From: Fibrobacter succinogenes
GTDB taxonomy: Bacteria; Fibrobacterota; Fibrobacteria; Fibrobacterales; Fibrobacteraceae
DNA length: 64,000 bases
Reading direction: 5' to 3'
NCBI GenBank assembly: GCA_902799745.1
Contig: CADCBQ010000019.1
Coordinates: 1 to 64,000 of the forward strand
Within the stretch, counting starts at the first letter, position 1. Every line of letters starts with the position of its first letter. Position numbers and translations under genes: made by a program. Positions 17,359 to 24,946 of the stretch are shown piece by piece. The notes under the pieces are model-generated. The model did no database searches. It was not told the origin of the DNA and saw only the letters and a list, made by a program, of their open reading frames with translations.

Positions 17359-17805
17359 ATGAGTGAATTGATGGATTCTCGTTTGAATGAAGTGCGTGAA
17401 ACGTTTGCAAATTTTGCAGACGAAGACGGCAAGTGGAAATACCTGCTTGATTTGGCCCGTGCCCATAAGGGAATGGATGCCGCACTAAAAGACGAAAAAT
17501 TCATTATTCAGGGCTGCGCCTCGACCATGTATCTGGTGCCCAAGTTCGATGGCGAAAAGATTCATTTTGAAATGGATGTCGAAGGCGGTACCACGAATCC
17601 GCTCATTAGCCGCGGCCTCGGTGCGCTTGCGCTTAAGGTTTATAACGATATGGCTCCTGCAGACATTTTGGCCGTCGATCCGAAGTTCTTTCAGGACATT
17701 GGACTCAATGTCGGTCTTTCGCCGACTCGCTCGAACGGTTTTGCAAGCCTGGTCAAGCAGATTTATTTATATGCACGGGTCTACATGGCCCTTTCAAAAA
17801 AGTAG
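17359..17805 (+). CDS. sufE: SufE-family sulfur acceptor protein
   Basis: A 148-residue SufE/CsdE-type protein that takes persulfide sulfur from a cysteine desulfurase (SufS) for Fe-S cluster assembly. The acceptor cysteine is in IIQGCASTMYL. The C-terminal part (GLNVGLSPTRSNGFASLVKQI) matches the family, and the length is normal. It lies 10 bases after the flavoprotein gene and 7 before a membrane-protein gene; no other suf gene is in the window. Confidence 0.9.
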   Translation: MSELMDSRLNEVRETFANFADEDGKWKYLLDLARAHKGMDAALKDEKFIIQGCASTMYLVPKFDGEKIHFEMDVEGGTTNPLISRGLGALALKVYNDMAPADILAVDPKFFQDIGLNVGLSPTRSNGFASLVKQIYLYARVYMALSKK

Positions 17806-17812
17806 GTAGAAC

Positions 17813-18406
17813 ATGTTCAGTTTCTTGAATGGAAAGAGCCCTTTTGACGAGGCGGAAGAACGCCTGGAAGCGGGAGAAACCGTAAACGGAAAGCCGAAAT
17901 TGCCTACTGGCCCGATCATGGGTTGGCAGGACGGCGTGTTCCTTTTGGTAATCATCGGCCTGATCGTGGGCGGTTACCAATATTATCAGTATGTTAAGCG
18001 CAACTGCGCCGAAACATTTGCCAAGTGTGACGCCCTGTATGTGGCAGCCTCCGAAGACGCTTCCAAGTTCGCCGAAGTGGAAACCTGCTACGAAGCTACT
18101 TGGGACTTGGCTTTCGTGAGTGACACCTTGGAAGTGCTCCGTCAGAACCGCCTTGGCGAAATCGAAGATATGCGCAATGCTCAGAAGGATTTGCTTTCTA
18201 GTGCAAACGACGCTCTCGACAAGGGCGACACCGCTGCTGCCGCAAAGATTGTGACCGAATACAAGGGCGCCATGCTCCTTTATACCGGTGACAAGAGCGA
18301 ATGGGACGAAATCGTAAAGATTGCCGAAGTCCAGGCTGCAAAGGAAGCCGCCAAGGCCGCCGCTGCTGCTGAACCGGCAGCTGATTCCGCCGCTGCTAAG
18401 AAGTAA
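17813..18406 (+). CDS. Single-pass membrane protein of unknown function
   Basis: A 197-residue protein. About 38 N-terminal cytoplasmic-looking residues are followed by one membrane helix (about residues 41-59, VFLLVIIGLIVGGYQYY). An alpha-helical extracytoplasmic region follows with several Cys in its first 40 residues (NCAETFAKC, ETCYEATW). It ends in an Ala/Glu/Lys-rich low-complexity tail (AAAAAEPAADSAAAKK). AGGTAGA provides a ribosome site. It is co-transcribed with sufE and the flavoprotein gene and closed by a strong terminator. No family recognised. Confidence 0.75.
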   Translation: MFSFLNGKSPFDEAEERLEAGETVNGKPKLPTGPIMGWQDGVFLLVIIGLIVGGYQYYQYVKRNCAETFAKCDALYVAASEDASKFAEVETCYEATWDLAFVSDTLEVLRQNRLGEIEDMRNAQKDLLSSANDALDKGDTAAAAKIVTEYKGAMLLYTGDKSEWDEIVKIAEVQAAKEAAKAAAAAEPAADSAAAKK

Positions 18407-18436
18407 ACTTGAATGCTTCTTTTATAGAAACAATGA

Positions 18437-18466
18437 AAAACCCGCCATCAGGCGGGTTTTCGTTTT
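18437..18466. terminator. Bidirectional terminator, 17813 gene / tsaE
   Basis: AAAACCCGCC-ATCA-GGCGGGTTTT (10-bp stem, 18437-18460), followed by CGTTTT. It lies between convergent genes and reaches the tsaE stop codon. Confidence 0.9.
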
Positions 18467-18872
18467 AAAGGGTCGTGACTTCGATTTCCCTCTCGGTTTC
18501 CGAGAGGATCTTTATTTCAATTTTGTGCGTGAGACCGGGGTCGTTGTCTTCCAAGCGTTCCGGCCATTCAATCAAGCTGATTCCCTTTTCCAAGTAATCC
18601 GGGTCGAGGCCGACTTCGTTCAAGTCGGCGCCGCCGTCAAGGCGGTAAAGGTCGAAGTGGAAAATCGGCGGGTTGTTCGGGTATTCGTGCAGAATGGTGT
18701 AGGTGGGGGAACAAACGGATCCCGTGAAACCGAGACCTTTGCAGACCCCGCGACTGATGACCGTCTTGCCGGCGCCCAGGTTGCCATAAAGAGCCACCTT
18801 GTCGCCCGGCTTTAGGCTACGGCCGAATTCAATCGCCCAGTTGTAAGTTTCTTCTTCGCTATTGAATTTCAC
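18465..18872 (-). CDS. tsaE: tRNA threonylcarbamoyladenosine biosynthesis ATPase TsaE
   Basis: A 135-residue P-loop ATPase that works with TsaB and TsaD to make t6A37 in ANN-decoding tRNAs. Walker A is GNLGAGKT, and the family motif SPTYTILHEY and the DLYRLD motif are present. The C-terminus (GISLIEWPERLED) is typical. The start codon is GTG (18872), with AGGA about 10 bases upstream. The length is normal. Confidence 0.95.
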   Translation of the reverse strand: MKFNSEEETYNWAIEFGRSLKPGDKVALYGNLGAGKTVISRGVCKGLGFTGSVCSPTYTILHEYPNNPPIFHFDLYRLDGGADLNEVGLDPDYLEKGISLIEWPERLEDNDPGLTHKIEIKILSETEREIEVTTL

Positions 18873-18894
18873 TTCTTGTTTCCTGCGAAATCTC

Positions 18895-18933
18895 TCGTCT
18901 TTCGTCTGTAGGGCGAAGCCCGTTCTTTCGTCT
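18895..18933 (+). repeat. Short TTCGTCT direct repeats around a GGGCGAAGCCC hairpin
   Basis: Three TCGTCT copies (18895-18900, 18902-18907, 18928-18933) flank the small hairpin GGGC-GAA-GCCC (18911-18921). They fill the 64-base spacer between nspC and tsaE. It looks like a dispersed intergenic repeat, but only one example was seen here. Confidence 0.35.
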
Positions 18934-18936
18934 AAC

Positions 18937-20076
18937 CTACAGCTTGTCCTTGAACTGCTCGTAGGTGAACTTGTGAAGCAAATGGAATTTGCCCTGTTCG
19001 TCGAACTTGCCGATGCTCGGATGGCGAACTCCGTTGAAGAATGTGGTCTTGACCATTGTATAATGGATCATGTCTTCGAAGATAATCTTGTCGCCAACCT
19101 TGAGCGGCTCGTCAAAGGAAAAGTCTCCGAGCTGGTCGCCGGCAAGGCAAGAATTGCCTGTTAACTTGTATGTAAATTTCTTTTCACCCGGCATTCCGGC
19201 GCCCGTCACGGTGGGGCGGTACGGCATTTCGAGGCAGTCCGGCATGTGTGCACTAATTGATACGTTCAGTACGACAATGTCCATTTCGTTGTGGACAATG
19301 TCTCCGACCGAGGCGACCAGTTCGCCCGTCTGCCACCCGACGGCCTCGCCCGGTTCCATGATGACCGAGAGGTGCGGATAGCGGCTGTGGAAGTCGTTCA
19401 AGATGCGTACGAGCTCTTCGCGGTGGTAATCCTTGCGGGTAATGTGGTGTCCGCCGCCGAAGTTTACCCATTTCATTTGCGGCAGGTACTTGCCGAAATG
19501 CTGCTCGAATGCCTTAAGTACGCCTTCCAGGGCGTCGGCATCCTGTTCGCAGAGGGCGTGAAAGTGGAGTCCTTCGATGCCGTCCAAGAGTTCCGGTTTG
19601 AACTCCGCTTCGGTGACGCCGAGTCTCGAAAACTTGCCGCACGGGTTGTACAGGTCGGTCTCGACGGTTGAAAATTGCGGATTTACGCGGATTCCCGCGC
19701 TCACACCTGCGGCGAGGGTCTTGTCTTTAAAACGCTGCCACTGGCTAAAGCTGTTGAAGGTGATGTGGCCCGCACAGGCGAGAATCTGGTCGATTTCGTC
19801 GTCGTCGTAGACGGGGGCGAACACATGGACCTCTTTACCCATTTCTTCTTTGGCGAGTCTTGCCTCGTTCAGACTGGAGGCGGTGGCACCTGCCAAATAT
19901 TCCCGGATGAGCGGAAAACTGCGCCAAAAACTGTAACCTTTTAAGGCGCAGATGATTTTTACGTTCCCGCGCTTCTGGATATCGTCCAAAATTTCCATAT
20001 TATGGCGAAGTCTGGCCTCGTCAAGGACAAAACAGGGGGACGGAACCTGGGAATAATCGAGTTTTTTATTAAACAT
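18937..20076 (-). CDS. nspC: Carboxynorspermidine/carboxyspermidine decarboxylase
   Basis: A 379-residue PLP-dependent fold-III decarboxylase for the last step of the carboxyspermidine route to spermidine or norspermidine. The PLP lysine is in IICALKGYSFW. GLHFHALCEQDADA, VNFGGGHHITRKDY and IMEPGEAVGWQTGEL give the glycine-rich and substrate-binding motifs. SCLAGDQLGDFSFDEPL carries the catalytic Cys-Asp region. The partner carboxyspermidine dehydrogenase is not in the window. The ATG at 20076 lies 6 bases after a TATCTT box on its strand with no Shine-Dalgarno sequence. Length normal. Confidence 0.95.
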   Translation of the reverse strand: MFNKKLDYSQVPSPCFVLDEARLRHNMEILDDIQKRGNVKIICALKGYSFWRSFPLIREYLAGATASSLNEARLAKEEMGKEVHVFAPVYDDDEIDQILACAGHITFNSFSQWQRFKDKTLAAGVSAGIRVNPQFSTVETDLYNPCGKFSRLGVTEAEFKPELLDGIEGLHFHALCEQDADALEGVLKAFEQHFGKYLPQMKWVNFGGGHHITRKDYHREELVRILNDFHSRYPHLSVIMEPGEAVGWQTGELVASVGDIVHNEMDIVVLNVSISAHMPDCLEMPYRPTVTGAGMPGEKKFTYKLTGNSCLAGDQLGDFSFDEPLKVGDKIIFEDMIHYTMVKTTFFNGVRHPSIGKFDEQGKFHLLHKFTYEQFKDKL

Positions 20077-20082
20077 AGCCCA

Positions 20083-20088
20083 AAGATA
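20083..20088 (-). promoter_or_regulatory. nspC -10 box TATCTT, 6 bases before ATG
   Basis: On the minus strand TATCTT (followed by TG) ends 6 bases before the nspC start codon with no ribosome site, suggesting a leaderless mRNA. Confidence 0.35.
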
Positions 20089-20157
20089 GCCTTTTTTTAC
20101 CCTTTTTCCTACTCTTTTGAATATGCTTTAACTACATTTAACTTGATGAGAGATTTC

Positions 20158-21024
20158 ATGTACAAGCATATTCTTATTTCGTTTCTTTCTTTGGCCTTCG
20201 TAGGAATGGCTTTTGCTCAGCAAAAGGCTGCTCCTGCCGCCCAACCTTCGGCTACGGCCGCAACCGTTCAATCTTCTACTTCCCAGCCTCCCAAGGCTGC
20301 ACCGGCTCAGGCAGTCCAACCGGCGAACTTGGCTAAGGTCGAGTCTCAGGTGGTGGCAACCCCGCGCGGCGCTACGGCAACACTTGATGAAATGATTCAG
20401 GCGAAACTCGATTCCATGAACCATGCGGCACCGGTGGTCGGTCCTCGTAATGCGGACAGCCTCGCCAAGGTTCAGGCTGACAGCGTGCGCAAGTTGGTCC
20501 AGACCGGCAAGTACGTGCAGCGCGCTCGCTACGACAAGAGCAACTTCGATCACTGGCGTATAGATACTGTGCTCCAGAAGAAGATGAAGGATCAGGTCGT
20601 TGGCGTCTGGCGCACTCCGATCATTGCTCACGGTCATGCCTTCCGCGATGCTGAACTTCGCTTCGGTGCAAACGACACTCTGATTGGAATCACTCGCACT
20701 TATTCTGATTCTGGCCGCTACCAGAAGACTGGTGAATACACCTTCAAGGCTCGTTACCGCTTTGATAGTGAACGCACTCTCGCAAGCCGCGAAGTCTTTA
20801 AGGAACGCCAGGTCGTTCGTTGGGACTACATTACCTTTGATATCGTGAAAGATACGCTGCAGTATAACTTGAACAAGCTGGAATTCCGCGACCTGAACGA
20901 TAACTGGCTCAACGCTCTGCAAGGTTTCGACAATATCCCGCCTGAAATCTATATCCGCGACGAAAAGCAGTCTGTAGAACTCAAGCAGGCCGCTGCCGCG
21001 CAGACCAAGAACAAGAAGAAGTAA
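20158..21024 (+). CDS. Secreted protein with lipocalin-like C-terminal region
   Basis: A 288-residue exported protein. The signal peptide is MYKHILISFLSLAFVGMAFAQ. A low-complexity Ala/Pro/Gln linker follows (about residues 20-65). The folded C-terminal half resembles lipocalin-like small beta-barrels, opening with VVGVWRTPIIAHG and containing ADNDTL-type beta hairpins. ATG 20158 was preferred over 20146 because GAGAG lies 5 bases before it and it starts the signal peptide correctly. It lies 21 bases upstream of the permease gene, so probably co-transcribed, but it is not a periplasmic binding protein. Function unknown. Confidence 0.65.
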   Translation: MYKHILISFLSLAFVGMAFAQQKAAPAAQPSATAATVQSSTSQPPKAAPAQAVQPANLAKVESQVVATPRGATATLDEMIQAKLDSMNHAAPVVGPRNADSLAKVQADSVRKLVQTGKYVQRARYDKSNFDHWRIDTVLQKKMKDQVVGVWRTPIIAHGHAFRDAELRFGANDTLIGITRTYSDSGRYQKTGEYTFKARYRFDSERTLASREVFKERQVVRWDYITFDIVKDTLQYNLNKLEFRDLNDNWLNALQGFDNIPPEIYIRDEKQSVELKQAAAAQTKNKKK

Positions 21025-21045
21025 GGTCTTCTTGGAGTGAAGGCG

Positions 21046-22020
21046 ATGCGCCGCATCGATCATAGAATCCTTGTTGGATTCACGCTGCTCGTCGCCTTGA
21101 TTGCAATTCTCTCATATTTGACTTTGTTTTCTGGAACGGTCGGCCTATCGTGGTCTGACCTTTCTTTTGTATCCCATAACGATTCCGTAGAATCTCGCAT
21201 TTTCTGGGAAATACGCGTGCCCCGACTGGTGGCGGCGGTACTCTCTGGAATTTCTTTGGCGGTGGCGGGCCTTGCGTTGCAGACCTTGTTTAGAAACCCG
21301 CTTGCAGGCCCGTTCGTGTTGGGCATCAGCAGCGGTGCAAGTCTCGGTGTTGCGCTTTCGCTCTTGGCGGGTTTTAGCTTCGGACATTTCGGAGTCCTGT
21401 CGGGGGCGGCAGTCGGTGCGCTTGCTGTAACGGCGATTGTCATGACGGTTGCTTCGAGGTTCGAAAATTCGACTATCCTTTTGATCGTGGGCTTGCTGCT
21501 GGGGTACTTTATCGATGCCCTGGTGAGTCTTTTGATTATGGGGAGCGATTCTGAATCCTTGCGTGTGTATGTGTCGTGGGGTATGGGTAGTTTCGGCCGC
21601 CTCACGTTCGATGGTATCTGGATTTATGCCGTGTGCACTTTAGTTGGCGTGATGCTTTTGGTCTTGTCGATGCGGTATTTGAATGCCGCTCGCATGGGCG
21701 ATGATTTTGCAAAGAACCTGGGCGTGAATGTTCGCCAGGGACGAGTGCTTGTGCTGCTTGGGGCATCGCTCTTGGCGGCCGCATCGACGGCGTTTTGCGG
21801 CCCGGTGGCTTTTGTCGGTATTGCCGTTCCGCACCTTGCTTTTATGTTGTTCAAAACGAGCAACCATCGTGTGCTGATGCCAGCATCGGCTTTGTGCGGC
21901 GTGGTGCTTTGCTTGGCCGCTTCTCAGTTCTCTAAAATTCCGCTGAATGCGGTGCTGAGCCTGGTGGGCGTGCCTGTGGTGCTGTGGGTCATTGTTCGTG
22001 GCGGAGGAATCCGTAAATGA
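21046..22020 (+). CDS. FecCD-family ABC transporter permease
   Basis: A 324-residue integral membrane protein of the BtuC/FecD/FhuB type, with about nine to ten membrane helices. Family motifs include EIRVPRLVAAVLSGISLAVAG near residue 45-65, LFRNPLAGPFVLGISSGASLG, and GPVAFVGIAVPHLA near the coupling helix. These importers take up iron-siderophore, heme or vitamin B12 chelates. ATG 21046 was chosen because GGAG sits 8 bases upstream; GTG 21037 would overlap that site. It overlaps the ATPase gene by four bases. No substrate-binding protein gene is adjacent. Confidence 0.92.
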   Translation: MRRIDHRILVGFTLLVALIAILSYLTLFSGTVGLSWSDLSFVSHNDSVESRIFWEIRVPRLVAAVLSGISLAVAGLALQTLFRNPLAGPFVLGISSGASLGVALSLLAGFSFGHFGVLSGAAVGALAVTAIVMTVASRFENSTILLIVGLLLGYFIDALVSLLIMGSDSESLRVYVSWGMGSFGRLTFDGIWIYAVCTLVGVMLLVLSMRYLNAARMGDDFAKNLGVNVRQGRVLVLLGASLLAAASTAFCGPVAFVGIAVPHLAFMLFKTSNHRVLMPASALCGVVLCLAASQFSKIPLNAVLSLVGVPVVLWVIVRGGGIRK

Positions 22021-22766
22021 TTGATTCTTCGAAAGCCGTGCTTTTAAAGTGTAATGACCTGGTCGTCGGTTACGGCCACGAAAAAGCCTTAGTTGCCTCT
22101 CCGGTGAATTTTGAATTGAATGCGGGCGAGGTGGTTGCCTTGCTCGGTGAAAACGGTTCGGGTAAGAGTACCTTCCTTAAAACGCTGTGCGGCTTGTTGG
22201 CACCAGTTGCAGGAACGGTTGCTTTGTGTGACCGCCCGTTATGGAATTCGACGGATGCGTGGAGTGCTCGTGAGCGTGCCAAGTTTGTGACTTTGGTGCG
22301 TATGAGTGGAGTCTCTTGCGACCGCATGACGGTGCGTGAATTTATAAGCCTTGGCCGTACGCCTTATGCGGGGTTGTTCGATGGGCGTAGCAAAGAGGAC
22401 GAGGGTGTTGTCGACGAAGCGCTCGCCTTGTTGGAACTTGAAAAGTTTTCTGGCCGCTGGTTGACGGAACTCAGCGATGGGGAACGGAGCCGCGTTTATT
22501 TGGCACAGGCGGTGGCGCAACAGGTCAAGGTGCTGTTGCTCGATGAACCGAACGCATTTCTCGATATTCCCCGTAGCCGAAAGTTGTTTGCCTTGCTGCA
22601 AAAACTGGCTAAGGAACGTGGCATGGGAATTCTCGTGTCGACGCATTCCGTGGAATACGCCGAAAAGTATTGCGACCGGATCATGGTCATCGAGAAAGGC
22701 TGTGTTCGTTGCGAAATGGCGAAGGAAGCCCGTGCGAAGGGCTTGCTCGACTGGACCGAAGAATAA
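22017..22766 (+). CDS. FecE/BtuD-type ABC transporter ATP-binding protein
   Basis: A 249-residue ATPase partner of the preceding permease (ATGA overlap). Walker A is GENGSGKST, the signature is ELSDGERSRVYLAQAVAQ, Walker B is VLLLDEPNAFLD, and the switch His is in STHSVEYAE. FISLGRTPYAGLF is typical of the chelate-importer subfamily. It ends directly against the convergent sigma-54 regulator gene with no spacer. The substrate, an iron chelate or cobalamin, cannot be told from sequence; no cobalamin riboswitch was seen upstream. Confidence 0.92.
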   Translation: MIDSSKAVLLKCNDLVVGYGHEKALVASPVNFELNAGEVVALLGENGSGKSTFLKTLCGLLAPVAGTVALCDRPLWNSTDAWSARERAKFVTLVRMSGVSCDRMTVREFISLGRTPYAGLFDGRSKEDEGVVDEALALLELEKFSGRWLTELSDGERSRVYLAQAVAQQVKVLLLDEPNAFLDIPRSRKLFALLQKLAKERGMGILVSTHSVEYAEKYCDRIMVIEKGCVRCEMAKEARAKGLLDWTEE

Positions 22767-24116
22767 TTATCGGAGCTTGATTTCTTTGATATCGACGCCT
22801 AGATGATTTAGGCGGTTATAGAGAGCGGTGCGGAAGAGCCCGAGCTTTTGGGCGGCTTCGCGTACGGAACCGTTGCAATCGCGGATGGTCTTGGTCAGGA
22901 ATTCGCGTTCCTGTTCCAGTTGCATTTGCCTAAAGTTTTCGTAGGCGGAAATGTTTTCGGCTGGTTTAGAAGATTCGCTTGCAGAATTGACGGTCACAGG
23001 AGAAGTTGCTCTAAAGGTATCGATGTGCAAGTCTTCGGGCTGCAAGGCGCCTGCGCTGGTAAAGCAGAGTGCACGTTGAATCACGTTCTCCAGTTCGCGG
23101 ATGTTGCCCGGCCAGTCGTATTCTTGCAACTTGCGGAGGGCCCCGCTAGAAAGCGTGTAATGTTCGCCGGTGCCCTGGTACGTGCGGATAAAGTAGTTCG
23201 CCAAGTCTTCGATATCTTCTTTGCGTTCGCGGAGTGGCGAAATCTGCATTGGGATGACGTTGAGACGGTAGTAGAGATCTTCGCGGAAACGCTTTTCGGC
23301 GATTTCTTGCTGCAGTTCTCTATTGGTCGCAGCGATAATGCGAACATCGACATGCTTAGTCTTGTTGGAACCGAGCGGGCGGATTTCCTTGTTCTGCAGC
23401 ACGCGCAAGAGCTTCACTTGGGCGTGTAGCGGCATATCGCCAATTTCGTCGAGGAAGATTGCGCCGCCGTCGGCTGCCTCAAAAAGACCGATGCGTTCGT
23501 TTTGAGCACCCGTGAATGCTCCACGGGTGTGTCCGAAAAGTTCGCTTTCGAACAGATTGTCGGGAATGGCGCTGCAGTTTACGGTCACGAACTTTTCGTA
23601 CATGCAGCCGACGGCGCGAGCGATTAGCTCCTTACCGACGCCGGTTTCGCCTTGGATCAGCACCGGGCCTGTATGCACAATGGCACGCTGAACCGTTTTG
23701 CGGAGTTGCTGCATGGCCGGGCTTTTTCCGACCAGGTGACTCATGCGTTCGTTGAAAATTTGACGTGCGGTATGAATCTCTTTGAGCTTTACGATTTGCG
23801 ACATCAGGTGGAGCTTTAGGGATTCCACCGAAAGAATGCTGTCGTAATGCTTGTTCGAAATTTCGCTATACCGCTCGGGCGTTTCCGCGTAAACAAGAAT
23901 CAAGGTGTCCGGCGATTTTTCGCGGAGCGCCTTGAGCATTTTAAGGTTATGTTCCGGAAAAGAATCCAGATCCCAAATGACCAGCGGAACTTGCGGAATG
24001 GTGCCTGCTGCTGGTACTTCGCGGAAAATGTCTACGGCATAATCTACCGACGAAAGAACGTCCTGTATAAACGAGGACGTTGCATTATCTTTCGCGAATA
24101 GATTGATGGTAGCCAT
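22767..24116 (-). CDS. Sigma-54-dependent activator with degenerate receiver domain
   Basis: A 449-residue bacterial enhancer-binding protein. The N-terminal 120 residues look like a response-regulator receiver fold and keep a possible phospho-site Asp (LVIWDLDSF). The conserved Lys of the last strand is missing (SILSVES) and the acidic pocket is poor, so it may not be phosphorylated. The AAA+ core is complete: Walker A GETGVGKE, the sigma54-contact loop GAFTGA, Walker B GGAIFLDEIGD, and the arginine-finger region FREDLYYRLNVIP. The C-terminal Fis-like HTH is VREAAQKLGLFRTALYNRLNHLG. It is the last gene of a rho-proC-activator operon (8-base gap). No cognate kinase is nearby. Confidence 0.88.
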   Translation of the reverse strand: MATINLFAKDNATSSFIQDVLSSVDYAVDIFREVPAAGTIPQVPLVIWDLDSFPEHNLKMLKALREKSPDTLILVYAETPERYSEISNKHYDSILSVESLKLHLMSQIVKLKEIHTARQIFNERMSHLVGKSPAMQQLRKTVQRAIVHTGPVLIQGETGVGKELIARAVGCMYEKFVTVNCSAIPDNLFESELFGHTRGAFTGAQNERIGLFEAADGGAIFLDEIGDMPLHAQVKLLRVLQNKEIRPLGSNKTKHVDVRIIAATNRELQQEIAEKRFREDLYYRLNVIPMQISPLRERKEDIEDLANYFIRTYQGTGEHYTLSSGALRKLQEYDWPGNIRELENVIQRALCFTSAGALQPEDLHIDTFRATSPVTVNSASESSKPAENISAYENFRQMQLEQEREFLTKTIRDCNGSVREAAQKLGLFRTALYNRLNHLGVDIKEIKLR

Positions 24117-24124
24117 TTAGGGGC

Positions 24125-24931
24125 TTACTTTCCGAGTTCCTTGCTGCGGTCGGTGCCTGCGACAACAGCCTTGATGAGCGTGCTGCGGAAGGCGCCTTCT
24201 TCAAGGGCGTTGATGCCTGCAATGGTGGTGCCTGCAGGAGAGCAAACCATGGCGCAGAGGTCAGAGGGGCTCTTGCCGGACTGCTTCACGAGTTCGACGC
24301 TACCTTCGATGGTGCCAAGTGCGAGCTTGAGAGCCACATCGCGGGTAAGGCCAGCCTTCACGCCGCCACGAGTAAGACCTTCGATGAACTCGAATACGTA
24401 AGCGGGAGCGCTGCCCGAAAGACCGGTCACGGCATCCATAAGCGATTCTGCGACTCGGCAGGTCACGCCAATGTTGCCAAAGATTTTTTCGGCGATGGTG
24501 AGCGTTTCTTCGGTAACGCCATCCGTAGCGAGACCCACGGAGCCCTTGCCAACGGTCAGCGGCAAGTTCGGCATCACGCGGAGAATCTGGTTCTTTTCGC
24601 CAAGGACTTCGATGAGGGCCTTGCGGGTAACACCGGCCATGATGCTCACGAAAGTCTTAGTGGCTTTTTCGGCGGCAGCGGCAGCCTTCCATTCGGCGGC
24701 AACCAGCTTGAAAATCTGCGGCTTTACGCAAAGGAAGGTCACATCGGCCTTGTTGATGCCTTCGGCAAAGCTTGCTACGCGTACGCAACCGAGAGCGGTG
24801 ACTTCGGCGGCGGCCTTATCGGACGGGTCGAAGAAGAAAATGGTAGAAGGATTGGTGCCGGCCTTCAAAAGTCCGCGGAGGATTGCTCCTCCCATGTTTC
24901 CAGTACCTGCAAAAAAGATTTTTTCTGACAT
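24125..24931 (-). CDS. proC: Pyrroline-5-carboxylate reductase
   Basis: A 268-residue NAD(P)H-dependent enzyme for the last step of proline synthesis. The N-terminal Rossmann motif is FFAGTGNMGGAILRGLL. VMPNLPLTVGKGSVGL and DAVTGLSGSAPAYVFEFIE are P5CR signatures, as is the C-terminal VCSPAGTTIAGI. AAGGA lies 7 bases before the ATG. It sits 15 bases after rho and 8 before the sigma-54 activator gene. Length normal. Confidence 0.96.
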   Translation of the reverse strand: MSEKIFFAGTGNMGGAILRGLLKAGTNPSTIFFFDPSDKAAAEVTALGCVRVASFAEGINKADVTFLCVKPQIFKLVAAEWKAAAAAEKATKTFVSIMAGVTRKALIEVLGEKNQILRVMPNLPLTVGKGSVGLATDGVTEETLTIAEKIFGNIGVTCRVAESLMDAVTGLSGSAPAYVFEFIEGLTRGGVKAGLTRDVALKLALGTIEGSVELVKQSGKSPSDLCAMVCSPAGTTIAGINALEEGAFRSTLIKAVVAGTDRSKELGK

Positions 24932-24946
24932 AGTATATTCCTTTTG

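Noticed and set aside
20077..21045. Cobalamin riboswitch upstream of the FecCD-type permease
   Set aside because: The region is coding (secreted lipocalin-like protein) or a 21-base spacer; no B12-box-like sequence was seen.
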